From positions 1 to 64,000 of the forward strand of contig JAPFFF010000032.1 of assembly GCA_039105265.1 (NCBI GenBank): DNA of 64,000 bases, in the 5' to 3' direction. The notes under the pieces are model-generated. The model did no database searches and was not told the origin of the DNA. It was given only the letters and a program-made list of their open reading frames with translations. Positions 40,701-48,175 of this stretch are shown here, in pieces; the stretch's first letter is position 1, and the number at the start of each line of letters is the position of its first letter. The DNA is from Tritrichomonas musculus (taxonomy: Eukaryota; Parabasalia; Tritrichomonadida; Tritrichomonadidae). The position numbers and the translations under genes were made by a program.

Positions 40701-41620
40701 TCCCGTGGAAACCTAGATAATAAGCTTGGTGCCCAATCGAAAAATCTTTCTGAAACAGTGTTGATAAACTGCTTGGGATCAACTTGTGATAAATAAGCCA
40801 TGACACTGTGACTGATGCTTTGAACTTCAATCGACTCATTGTATGTGGTGTCAATAAGAAGGTCATAAAGATTCCGGAATTTAGGTAAATAATAATCTGG
40901 AGCATTTGTCATTAAATGTCGTAGTAGTAAAAGTGCCGTGTATTTACGAGTGGATTCGCCATAATTGAGTAAACTTGGAATAATTTGAGAAAAGAAGTCT
41001 AGATAAGTATTTAGGTCGCTTCTGGTGTATCGAATGATTGAGAAAGTAAAGTTATTAATTGCGCTGGCTGTAGCTTTGAGAACTTCAAGAGAAGTGTCTG
41101 ATAAGAGATGCCATATTATCGATTGTAATGCTGGGAAAAAAACAACAACAACCATACCGCATTGTAAGCTAAGAGAATCAAGTAAGTGAGCGGCTGCGAG
41201 ATTTCGGTTTCGTCGGCCTTTGGAACGAGTCCAACCTGTTAATCGTGCAAATAAAAGTGAAGCATAGCGAGATTGTTCGACTGTAGGATGGTGAGTCAAT
41301 TGTCCTGCACACCAGCTTGTAAATTTTACGTATTCTAGCTTTTTTTGAGGCAATAATCTATCGAATATCGATGATAGTTGATTGAAATCGTTGTATCCAA
41401 ATTCATAAAGAGCAACAACTCCAATTGCTGAGCGAATTACGTCGTTTTCTTTACCGCTTTTGGCCAGTCGTGAAATTAAATCGATGAAATCTTTAACGTG
41501 TTGATTGAAAGAAACATTACTTATCCTAACCATTTCGAGATAGAAAGTTCCATAGTATTCGCGATATTTTTTAATCATTTCTTCGCTCGATTTTGGGATT
41601 TCAAGCGTAGAAAGATTCAT
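34736..41620 (-). CDS. TOR: TOR (target of rapamycin) PI3K-related protein kinase
   Basis: 2,294 residues (human mTOR is 2,549). TOR is the Ser/Thr kinase of TORC1/TORC2 that couples nutrients to growth. Layout: HEAT-like helical repeats to about residue 1050, FAT region about 1150-1700, FRB-like segment about 1777-1910, kinase domain about 1930-2210, FATC at the C-terminus. Visible motifs: LLKGHEDLR with ATP-binding Lys about 1965, GLGDRHPSN with catalytic Asp about 2115, HIDFGDCFE with DFG Asp about 2134, and the terminal YSGWCPFW, close to YIGWCPFW of mTOR; this separates it from ATM, ATR, SMG1 and TRRAP. The FRB has Phe about 1797 where mTOR has Ser2035, plus an SP-rich insertion. ATG at 41618-41620, with an initiator-like TCACTTA 8-14 bp upstream. 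Intronless. Divergent from the protease gene, with 99 bp between start codons. Confidence 0.95.
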   Translation of the reverse strand: MNLSTLEIPKSSEEMIKKYREYYGTFYLEMVRISNVSFNQHVKDFIDLISRLAKSGKENDVIRSAIGVVALYEFGYNDFNQLSSIFDRLLPQKKLEYVKFTSWCAGQLTHHPTVEQSRYASLLFARLTGWTRSKGRRNRNLAAAHLLDSLSLQCGMVVVVFFPALQSIIWHLLSDTSLEVLKATASAINNFTFSIIRYTRSDLNTYLDFFSQIIPSLLNYGESTRKYTALLLLRHLMTNAPDYYLPKFRNLYDLLIDTTYNESIEVQSISHSVMAYLSQVDPKQFINTVSERFFDWAPSLLSRFPRETVDSLCILIRNVPNFMKTRINELKNYSESLIAKNESDSLFPLLRQIFLSFGSEAMEVITEEMIMSLIKAPMSQEFKEFTVTFCNMFSDKYLNDTQKLTFSNRLKNELSSPNPLNAIKIIAEIPCECLVNHNEILEALNPLKRSSNKQTRCAIPAAYFNVGKLCKNITHEAIVNEMFKIALYDHALEVRVAALNVLNDHTDKTMATPGFMKFFQVFVNDDATSVKQATLAILEKLIAYNPVMVTAITRNCLLDSFFIIRNVPSIRSKSRSAKCLPAVVKASKKTIKLYSCGLMEIAIDVFKQRANQNQKFENFLEVHAYDTFLIGIINTVALLAPIDPDQVSKHAEFLIMFLSRCIECESNRNIILSVLNLLFVLLSAPSSSLLYRAKAPLILSSVTSLLAKTDSLNERLALLKVIGAIGVLELHQKPTLLTCVTPPNIDDSLARQFYHPSRDYESELDDSNLLNDETIDQYYKSFVANSVLEIFKDESLKEFYPESVQALVNIFKERKNTFTSTVMLSYFDMFVERLLEVMMNASDYDLKEYLKLFATLINNMNDNISPFARQSLEFIQSRFTQELSKGFVSVIVALLNSLKDGFAPYASETICLLIGIFENSKTTDAHLCQDVLNAFSILGVYASDLLYLIVPQICEAIETGQTLSKVRISAFNVLAKLSKSVDLFPYLGPLMRAASVGLFTSELKTRAAAFEFLYTLLMAQGSTFLKRANPIIQKIKHKNLETAELKQIIEKIKNGEYGTSFKPLLNQVEKDKGFDLADENEGPRVFSEDAITSKAMTPSLGREQHLEQWLHSFMLTVVSNSPSEEIRACTTLAASYSPLSEKLFNIAFLSCWKQLSDLGKAQITQSFRDLLVSSDTYDTVNHEIIKLLVFMDKIEYPLEISVDDLVKSSIRYGGAAFALHLITRDIEVNPDNINRIEQCIDLYARLNSWDDAIGMWKKSQMKSSNLNKVEVLAKLKMWDVVNPIYQKVFKKFKNFDSFFGMCESFSALATWDELLYLYDTFKTLKRSSKVKVASFFAEASMRLGKWDILDEILEIAPEDSLSCTRLAALNAIHKNQFDKAGQLVERGFTLIASSPIAFLADNQQIHREIMLKCQDLVEINELRSWIMDVNRKEIEGVWTERLKTSPRDFDLWFEIIGNRSNFANIDNNIIKLFSMKSATLGTKLLTNAFYSLFPNFSIETATDLQKLCSVVVEWNNGNKKEALEDISVLLHSFSGQLLLDTHYIYANWVLEGEDTTLESYQDAYNHLKAILDSGIKNDSNKEKNKITSKRIRRSHSESTTGLIIPAQIFKELTSNTTQVDLLRKWSDVNASLAPLDKDNAILYVTNAINSLARCAQLQPSFQDIVLLLNLFFEHADISSVFISTAHMCIESLPPKLLLQASPQLLVQLSHPTKDVADFVHNIVMNLLDVHFHELLFSIIVLTKSKNSGRSRAANTILEEFKMKHPVVYDEGILIRKCMLRAAITWPEMLLNQIIDAFEHFKHEQFSKMRKTLEAITEMGMKERAKCPMHVEFQKEYGENLKKLKSILESDSTSPCQSPVSSPGRNNNEESSKKWISEATSLCKKMQDKLTEKIKGITTIRMSAISPELCERTHFKFAVFGTYKPNHPIIPIQYFVGQFSVIMTKQQPKDVIVKGEDGNFYQYLLKGHEDLRLDERIMQFFRLINSLLRKKSSLYSNFIQTICVIPLSLGHGLVQWVSEAATLRQIVEDYRILHGINPLIEYDLANAISESNYDHLKSIQKMQILEWIFNDIPDTDIGNSFWLKAANAEAWLKRTSTFAISTAINSIVGYIIGLGDRHPSNLLIDNKTGKTIHIDFGDCFEKAMHRKILPEVVPFRLTRMMVKAFGASGADGLFRSSFIEMSSLLRENSRVLILVLAVFVHEPLIDPEELEPNAELMQWASASGIQAEKMIIPKELVMNVASSTEIRKRVGQKLSGNDIEKGKSLSVEDQATILIDKATSIYSMSQMYSGWCPFW

Positions 41621-41627
41621 CGGTAAA

Positions 41628-41634
41628 TAAGTGA
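41628..41634 (-). promoter_or_regulatory. Initiator-like element of the TOR gene
   Basis: The minus strand reads TCACTTA, a full match to the trichomonad Inr consensus TCAYTWW, with its A about 12 bp upstream of the TOR ATG. No equally good match is seen upstream of the divergent protease gene. Confidence 0.55.
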
Positions 41635-41719
41635 ATGAAAAATTTCAAAATCAGAACGATTATTTTTTATTCAATACATAGCCAAATAGTATATCAAAAA
41701 GTTTTTATCAAACCAATTC

Positions 41720-44700
41720 ATGGATAATAAAGAAGAAAATCAAGACCCAAATGAATTAACTTTAAAATATGCTAATTTAATTAAAGAATTTCAGATGAAA
41801 CCAAAGATGAGGGTATTTTTAATCACCAGTAAATTTTTAAAAGGCCTTGAATCTTTTCCAGAAACAAATAAAATACCAAAAATTCAGAATTCAGAACTAA
41901 AAAACGCTCTTAATTCGCTATGTACGAACAGTAATAAAAACAAAAATAAAAAGAAAACTAAAAAAAGCAATATTCCACAAATTAATAAAGATTTTTATCC
42001 AGTTGATGAAGTTTTATGGGATGATCTTGTTTTTAATTTTGGTGGTGGTCCTGAAATTTCATATTATGTTTGCGATGACGGAACAATCGATTATACAAAT
42101 TTTCAAATTATGGTTAAATGCGGAACGGAAAAAAAATGTATACAGACCTCAATGAAAACAGACTTACAAACATTTCATTCCCTTGTTTTAAACGCATTTG
42201 GAATTGATAAAGACGAAAAATACAAATTATGTTGTAATAACTCCCCAACACCAATAGCTTTCGAAGGAACTGTAGGTGGACGAATCGCAAATGAAAAATT
42301 ATTGATTTTAACTGTTCATAATCCAGAGAGCAAAAAACCTGTCCAAGCTATTAAAGCAGATCCTATTCCGGTTAAAAAAACTAATGATAATTCAAATACA
42401 GAAATTAAATCCGATAATTCTCGACCACTAGGTTTAAAAAATACTGGCAACAGCTGCTACATGAATTCAGTTGTTCAATGTTTTGCATCAGTTGATCATT
42501 TAAAAGATGAATTAAACGATCTCCGAGCTGAAGCTGATGAAACCCAAGCGACTCTTGAACATCTAGGTCCAGATAAAAATTTAAGAGGGTTATCAGCAAA
42601 ATTACATATTGGCCAATATAAGACCACCAATGCATTTTTGTCATTAATGACTAACTTAAAGAACAACACACCTGAAAAAATTGAAGATGACTTCAAATGG
42701 AAGCCTCCGAAGAGCTCAAAAGGCAAAAACAAGAAATACATGAAAAACATGAACAGAAACATAAAATTCAATGCTCATTCAAAAATGCAAACCGCCATCC
42801 ATTTGAAAAAGTCGATGTCATTATTTTCAAACAACCAGCAACAAGATGCGCATGAATTCTTCTCTTTCCTCTTAGATGCCGTCCATGATGAATGTCCAAA
42901 AGCAATTGAAAGGCTCTTTTATGGAAAATGCAAGAGAACGACAACTTGCGCGCTCTGTGGTCATGAATCAGTGATAGTTGAAGATTTTTCAAGTTTGTCG
43001 TTACCTGTAGCAATGGCCAGAAAGGTCCTTTATTCGCCTTACGACTTAAACAAGCAGTTGCAAAGAATACAGTCAATCCCTGAAAATTTGAGTGACAGAG
43101 TCGTCTTGATTGGAAAGACAAGAAAAGGAAACAAAGTTGTCACTAAAATGTCGCCTGACTTCATTGAAGTAATTGCACTTGAAATCCCTGATTTGTCTGA
43201 TTCAAATCAAAATCCGACCTCAAATGAAGACTTGATTATATCGCATGCAAGCAGCAAGCAGGAGAACTTTGAAATCATCGATGGAAATGACGGAGATCAA
43301 AGCGAGGACAGCGAGAGTGATAACAATGAAAACAACAGTGAAAATGAAGACACTGAAAAAGATAAACAAAATGAAAACAAAGATGACGATCATGATGAAA
43401 AGAATGAAAACGATAGTAAAGAAAATGATGAAAATGCAGGTAATGCAAAAGAAGATACTGAAGACAAAAAAGAAAGCAATGAGCACGATGAAGTTCAAGA
43501 CGAGACACAAGAAAACGTTGATGACAAGATCAATGAAAATGACAATAATAACAATGAAAATGTTGTTAACAACGATGATGAAAATGAGAATAATAACAAT
43601 GAAAATAATGATGATAGGGCTAATGTAAATAGCGCTGAAAGAAGTGGAAACTTGCAGTACGGAGTTGCTCTCTTGAGAGTTATAAGTAAGAAATCAAACG
43701 AAAAGACGCTTCCTCTTTTGGTGAAAGTTCCACTCAATGTTCAGCTGACTGAAGATGAGATCAAGGAGATTGTGAGAGAAAGGCTGAGGCCGATTTTGCA
43801 GCAACCAGACTGTGAAATTAAGCTTCTTGCCCCTCCAAAAGAGTTCAATAAGGACGATGAGAAGCCGTTTTGCAGATTTCCGCTGAGCTGCCACGTCACT
43901 TCGCCGCTGAAGCCGACTCGCCTGGAAACATTGTTTACAAAAAGTGAGATTCCCATTTCAATTGACGAACTTCTTGATTCATTTTTCAGCAAGATGCAGC
44001 TTGATGAGGACAACATGTGGCTCTGCGATATATGCAAGAACAACTCATGCGCGTATCAGCAAGTCCACCTCTTGGATACACCAAATAAAACAAAGAATGC
44101 TCATATGCAGAAAGATCAAAGCACAGAAGAAACAGCCAAAACTAATGAATCTAAGAATGATCAAAACACAGAAGAGCAAGCGAAATCAGATGAATCTAAG
44201 AGTGATCAAAACACAGAAGAGCAAGCGAAATCAGATGAATCTAAGAGTGATCAAAACACAGAAGAGCAAGCGAAATCAGATGAATCTAAGAATGATCAAA
44301 ACACAGAAGAGCAAGCTAAAGAAGATGAATCTAAGAATGATCAAAACACAGAAAATCAGAATGAGTTGCATACTGATGAAATTAAAAATGAACAAGAAAA
44401 CGCAATCAATAACCAAGAAAAGAAGAATGATGAGCAAAATGAAGGAGAGCATCCAGAAAACAAAGAGAATGATGAACAAAAGGCCGAAGTTACCTCAACT
44501 GATCAAGAAGTGCATGATCCATCCAACGAATCATATGAAAATAAAAATGATCAAGATAAAAAGGAAGAAACTGGCCCACAAAAAACAACTGAGCATTCAG
44601 ATTCTGTTCCTGCTAATGATTGCAAGAAAACATTTCATCTTCCAGAGTGTCTTGTCCTCCATCTCAAGCGCTTCATTGCAAAGAACGGCCGATTGTCACG

Positions 44701-44998
44701 TGATCCGACAACTGTTGTCATTCCTCACTACATAAACATTTCGAGGTTCATTGAACGAAATCCAGAACAAGAAAATATTGATGATAATAAATACACGTAC
44801 AAACTTGTCGCAGTGAGCAATCATGCTGGATCATTGCAAGGAGGACACTACACAGCTTACGGAGAACGAGATGGCAAATGGTACACATTTAACGACACTG
44901 TTGTTTCTGCAAACAATAATATTTTCGGTGAAAAATCAAATGATCGCTTCGGATCGTCAAATGCTTATTTATTGTTTTATTCAAGAGTGGAGCAATAA
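41720..44998 (+). CDS. Ubiquitin-specific protease (USP/UCH, peptidase C19)
   Basis: 1,092 residues. USPs cleave the isopeptide bond after ubiquitin Gly76 and process ubiquitin precursors. The Cys box is GLKNTGNSCYMN with catalytic Cys246; QQDAHEF lies near residue 376; the His box is GGHYTAY with His1043, followed by FNDTVVS (Asn1058/Asp1059). Two CxxC pairs, CALC and CDIC, form the structural zinc site of the fingers. Residues about 115-200 may be a ubiquitin-like N-terminal domain (weak). Two hydrophilic insertions split the catalytic domain: an Asp/Glu/Asn-rich stretch at about 511-640, and a second at about 792-970 that includes roughly five copies of a 15-residue repeat based on DQNTEEQAKSDESKS. 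This resembles the USP4/11/15 or Ubp12 layout, in which long insertions separate the two catalytic halves, but the subfamily is not certain. Start is the first ATG, 99 bp from the TOR start. Confidence 0.93.
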   Translation: MDNKEENQDPNELTLKYANLIKEFQMKPKMRVFLITSKFLKGLESFPETNKIPKIQNSELKNALNSLCTNSNKNKNKKKTKKSNIPQINKDFYPVDEVLWDDLVFNFGGGPEISYYVCDDGTIDYTNFQIMVKCGTEKKCIQTSMKTDLQTFHSLVLNAFGIDKDEKYKLCCNNSPTPIAFEGTVGGRIANEKLLILTVHNPESKKPVQAIKADPIPVKKTNDNSNTEIKSDNSRPLGLKNTGNSCYMNSVVQCFASVDHLKDELNDLRAEADETQATLEHLGPDKNLRGLSAKLHIGQYKTTNAFLSLMTNLKNNTPEKIEDDFKWKPPKSSKGKNKKYMKNMNRNIKFNAHSKMQTAIHLKKSMSLFSNNQQQDAHEFFSFLLDAVHDECPKAIERLFYGKCKRTTTCALCGHESVIVEDFSSLSLPVAMARKVLYSPYDLNKQLQRIQSIPENLSDRVVLIGKTRKGNKVVTKMSPDFIEVIALEIPDLSDSNQNPTSNEDLIISHASSKQENFEIIDGNDGDQSEDSESDNNENNSENEDTEKDKQNENKDDDHDEKNENDSKENDENAGNAKEDTEDKKESNEHDEVQDETQENVDDKINENDNNNNENVVNNDDENENNNNENNDDRANVNSAERSGNLQYGVALLRVISKKSNEKTLPLLVKVPLNVQLTEDEIKEIVRERLRPILQQPDCEIKLLAPPKEFNKDDEKPFCRFPLSCHVTSPLKPTRLETLFTKSEIPISIDELLDSFFSKMQLDEDNMWLCDICKNNSCAYQQVHLLDTPNKTKNAHMQKDQSTEETAKTNESKNDQNTEEQAKSDESKSDQNTEEQAKSDESKSDQNTEEQAKSDESKNDQNTEEQAKEDESKNDQNTENQNELHTDEIKNEQENAINNQEKKNDEQNEGEHPENKENDEQKAEVTSTDQEVHDPSNESYENKNDQDKKEETGPQKTTEHSDSVPANDCKKTFHLPECLVLHLKRFIAKNGRLSRDPTTVVIPHYINISRFIERNPEQENIDDNKYTYKLVAVSNHAGSLQGGHYTAYGERDGKWYTFNDTVVSANNNIFGEKSNDRFGSSNAYLLFYSRVEQ
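44114..44353 (+). repeat. 45-bp coding repeats inside the USP gene
   Basis: About five tandem copies of a 45-bp unit encoding DQNTEEQAKSDESKS, with small changes towards both ends. The repeat is in frame, so copy number can change without breaking the protein. The encoded segment should be disordered and charged, and lies between the second zinc CxxC pair and the C-terminal catalytic half. Confidence 0.85.
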
Positions 44999-45187
44999 TA
45001 TTATAATTAGCTATATATATAATGAAAAAGTTTATGTATTAAAACTTTTTAATATTATTTTCAGCTTTGGTTTATTATTCGATTTTTAAATATAGAAAAA
45101 ATACATTTTTGTCACAATCGATAAAATATAAAAATTTGAATAAAAAATATAAAATACTCACTTAAATAATCTTTCTCTTAAAATTGC

Positions 45188-45582
45188 TTGGTCTTGTTCT
45201 CTCATATAAATCATATGAACTACCAACCTTCATCCTTTTATGATCGAAGTGATATTGGTACCATGTTTCATCACTTCAAACTTTTAATGGATTTTTCTAT
45301 ACTACTATCTATGGAGAAAATCGATACAATTTCCACAAATAAAAAAATAGATTTCATTAAATTCTGTTTAGCTGATTCGGGTGCATTTTCTTCTAAAGCA
45401 GCCATTCACGTTTCATAAAATGAATTCACAGATGTATACCAACCCTCAAAATTCAATTGGGACATCTGCTTTTGAGAGTTGCTCTTCATTGACGCATTTT
45501 ACAATCGATTCTTCTATAAAAAAAATTTTCACTGCGGCTTTCAAAGATTGTATTTCATTGAAACAAGTAATATTTGTGACCC
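45188..45582 (+). pseudogene. Decayed BspA-like leucine-rich-repeat fragment
   Basis: One frame (about 45456-45582) reads IGTSAFESCSSLTHFTI and then IKKIFTAAFKDCISLKQVIF, the pattern of BspA/TpLRR (LRR_5) repeats with AF..C.SL cores. BspA-like surface proteins are a large trichomonad family. Upstream, 45188-45420 is open in another frame and may be earlier coding sequence, but I cannot recognise it. The repeat segment stops where the antisense kinase-Sel1 coding sequence begins to make sense (about 45580), suggesting a recombination joint. No complete gene is present. Confidence 0.55.
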
Positions 45583-46770
45583 CTTATCACATCCTTGTTC
45601 TGCAGCCTTAAGATAAAACTCGAATGCTTTTTTTTTATCTTGTTCTATTCCTTTCCCATATGAATAGGAAGAAGCCACCAAATACTGTGCTTTAATATGT
45701 CCTTGTTCTGCAGCCATCATGTAATATTCAAATGCTTTTTTCTTATCTTGAATAACCCCTTCACCAAGTGAATAACAGCAACCGAGTGAAAACTGGGCTT
45801 GAGCATCTCCACTTTCGGCCTTCATTATCAAACTTTGTGGTGATTGAGATGTTCTTGGCGATTTATCTGTTTTTTTAGGCTCTTCAACTCCATTTAAAAA
45901 TCTCATGTATTTTTCAACATCTTCTTTTTTTGCATTCATAAACTTTTTGAATGATTCCTTTTTAATTTCTTCAATTATAATGTCAAATGTCGGCCTTTCT
46001 TCTGGATCTGGTGACCACCATTTTGATAATAATGATTTGATGTAATCATCTTTGATTGAATTGATATTTGGTCGCTTACCTTTTTCAACATCAATCAATA
46101 ACTTGAACACATTTTGTGCATCTGGATAAGGATTTTTTCCAGTGATTATTTCGTATGCAATGATTGAAAATGAATAAACATCAACTTTATACGTGTATGG
46201 AATATCTGAGATGATTTCAGGTGCCATGTATGAAGGTGTTCCAGCAAATGATTCAAAAAAATTTTTTGAGAGTGAATATTCTGAGATTTTGGAGAGACCA
46301 AAATCACTTATGTATGGATAGAAGTTTTCATCAAGTAAAACATTCCCTGGCTTTAAATCAAGATGAATAATTTTGCATGAATGAAGATATTTCATTCCTT
46401 CAGCAATTCCAAGCAGTATTATGTAGTTTTTAGATGATGAAACGACGTCAGATTTTTTAAAATAATCTTTAAGCGAACCATTTGGCATATATTTTGTAAT
46501 AATGGTTGGATAATTATTATTTTCAAAATTTTTTTCACTAAAGCCATATAATGGTAATATTGCTGGATGTTTGGCTTTAATATGAGCTGATATTTCATCT
46601 GCTAACATTTTTTGGTCTGCATTATCTTCATACTCAATTTTGTATACTTTAGCTGCATATAATTTTGAGGTTTCTTTAAGCCGAACTAAGAAAACACTGG
46701 AACAATTGCCTTCATCAATATATTTATCTATTTGGAAATCTTCTAAATTAACAACGAAATCTTTGATCAT
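45541..46770 (-). CDS. Protein kinase with C-terminal Sel1-like repeats
   Basis: 409 residues. Kinase domain about 11-275: loose glycine loop IDEGNCSSVFLV, YAAK with Lys41, HLDLKPGN with Asp138 and Asn143, DFG at 156-158, GTPSYMAPE at 178-185, and a WWSPDPEERPTF end typical of TKL-like trichomonad kinases. After an SP/SQ-rich linker (about 297-315), two Sel1 repeats (about 320-356 and 357-393) with GEGVIQDKKKAFEYYMMAAEQG-type cores follow. Such kinase-Sel1 proteins form a large family in trichomonads; substrates are unknown. A third repeat would be expected to begin after AAEQGCDK, but the last roughly 13 residues do not fit and are antisense to the BspA-like fragment, so the 3' end is probably truncated and now uses a fortuitous stop. 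The start is the first ATG; no clear initiator was found. Confidence 0.85.
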   Translation of the reverse strand: MIKDFVVNLEDFQIDKYIDEGNCSSVFLVRLKETSKLYAAKVYKIEYEDNADQKMLADEISAHIKAKHPAILPLYGFSEKNFENNNYPTIITKYMPNGSLKDYFKKSDVVSSSKNYIILLGIAEGMKYLHSCKIIHLDLKPGNVLLDENFYPYISDFGLSKISEYSLSKNFFESFAGTPSYMAPEIISDIPYTYKVDVYSFSIIAYEIITGKNPYPDAQNVFKLLIDVEKGKRPNINSIKDDYIKSLLSKWWSPDPEERPTFDIIIEEIKKESFKKFMNAKKEDVEKYMRFLNGVEEPKKTDKSPRTSQSPQSLIMKAESGDAQAQFSLGCCYSLGEGVIQDKKKAFEYYMMAAEQGHIKAQYLVASSYSYGKGIEQDKKKAFEFYLKAAEQGCDKGSQILLVSMKYNL

Positions 46771-47346
46771 TTTGTATATTTTTTGGTCAATTTAAACTTA
46801 AAACTAAAAAGGCAGACCACCATTTTTCCTTTCAAATTTCTCTGACATATTTTTTTCCTTTCATTTTTTAAAATTTTGAACTTTTTATCTCAAATTAATT
46901 TTTTCTGTTTTATTTTGGCTGTGTTTAAAAAATTATTTTCTTAATTTTTTTATCTCAAATCTTTTTTTTTTCAAAATAATTATATCCTATAATTTATAAG
47001 ATAATTAAAGTTTTTATATTATTATTTAATTATATTGATATATTCATAAATATAAAAATAGATAATATTTAATATATTTATTATTTTAAATAATATATTT
47101 TATAAATTTGTATCTGTAAGAATTTAATTGAATGCTAAAAAATGAATATCTTATATATAAAAAGCTTTTTGCATATATTTGCTATATTTAAATATTATAT
47201 AATTAATTATATTAATTTAAAATCCAAATACCTATTTGAATAATTGATATTTATATGTATATATTCGTTTTTTATTTTAAAAAAATTGAATAAATGAGTT
47301 ATAATTTGAATTTGGAAAATTAAAACTTCTTGTTTGAAAATGTCGC
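46771..47346. other. AT-rich intergenic spacer left of the Maverick
   Basis: About 575 bp of very AT-rich DNA between the kinase start and the Maverick insertion site. No reading frame, RNA gene or repeat family could be recognised. Confidence 0.6.
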
Positions 47347-47351
47347 TTAAC
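47347..47351. repeat. Target-site duplication TTAAC, left copy
   Basis: TTAAC directly precedes the left terminal repeat and recurs directly after the right one at 62506-62510. Maverick/Polinton insertions are known to make 5-6 bp duplications. The sixth base does not match, so it is scored as 5 bp. Confidence 0.8.
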
Positions 47352-47454
47352 AGTAGTATGATGAAAAGGGTGATTTCGGACCGGGGGTCCTCACTCCCCC
47401 TTTTTGCATCCCGCGCCTAGTGAAAGTACAACTGTCAAACTTTCGGTACAATTC
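47352..47454 (+). repeat. Left terminal inverted repeat, identical core
   Basis: 103 bp, identical to the reverse complement of 62403-62505 by direct reading. Begins AGTAGTATG and contains a GC-rich stretch unlike the AT-rich host. A similar but diverged extension continues inward to about 47560. Confidence 0.97.
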
Positions 47455-47575
47455 CATATATGTTTTCCAATAATATCTACAACAGGCGTGATTTTTCAAA
47501 AATTACACTCAGACTTGTTTTCAAAATCGAAAATTTACATCATCGAGATCCAAAAATAATTCTCAACTCTTAATT

Positions 47576-48091
47576 TCATGGTCGAGTATGGTTCATAACG
47601 ATATCAAAACTTCTCTTTTCTTTTTGTTTTCGTATTTCATTTTCTGTTGGTGGAGTTGCTGTATGTGATAACCATGAACTATAATAAGTAAAAGTTCCTG
47701 CATCTGTGATTTCATTTCTGATTTCTACATATTTCATTCCACATTTCCACATCCATTTTTCACTCTTATCTACTCTAATAAATAATCTTCCACATTTAAA
47801 CAACATTTCTAGCTCATAATTTGTTATGATTTCGTGTGTGCCAGATTCAGAAGCTAGAGAGATACAAGTTACATAAACATTACAACTATCACGGCCAGGT
47901 TTTGCAAAATTATCTGACATAGTCTGGTACTTATCTATGAAAACATATGTGGAATGTCCCTTTTCGAAATAACGAGCAGGGAAGTTCTGCTTTAGAACAT
48001 TCATGATTGCAGTTGCTGTTAAACATCTATAACCATAATAAATTTTGTACTTTTCGATGTTCTTTGGTGTAATTATTGTTTTCTCTGCCAT
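47576..48091 (-). CDS. Maverick protein of unknown function, 171 residues
   Basis: An open gene just inside the left terminal repeat, in tandem with and downstream of the capsid gene (10 bp between this start codon's upstream edge region and the same-strand neighbour's end is not used; the gap is 84 bp). The sequence has mixed charge, several Cys (including DSCNVYVTC and a C-G-M-K segment) and many aromatic residues, with no transmembrane segment. I recognise no family. The capsid-maturation protease expected in many Polintons is not identifiable here, because the His-Asp/Asn-Gln-Cys arrangement of adenain-type enzymes is not evident. Start is an ATG at 48089-48091. Confidence 0.75.
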   Translation of the reverse strand: MAEKTIITPKNIEKYKIYYGYRCLTATAIMNVLKQNFPARYFEKGHSTYVFIDKYQTMSDNFAKPGRDSCNVYVTCISLASESGTHEIITNYELEMLFKCGRLFIRVDKSEKWMWKCGMKYVEIRNEITDAGTFTYYSSWLSHTATPPTENEIRKQKEKRSFDIVMNHTRP

Positions 48092-48175
48092 CTATTTTTG
48101 TGTATGTGATAAAATTCAAAAAAGTTCAAACAAAAATAAAAATCCTCAAAATCACAATTCAAGAGCGCCCATAAT

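Noticed and set aside
43220-43737. Minus- and plus-strand ORFs overlapping the USP acidic region
   Set aside because: Out-of-frame readings of low-complexity GAA/AAT/GAT-rich coding sequence.
47576-48091. Adenain-like capsid protease
   Set aside because: The 171-residue product does not show the His...Asp/Asn...Gln...Cys arrangement, so it is left as unknown.
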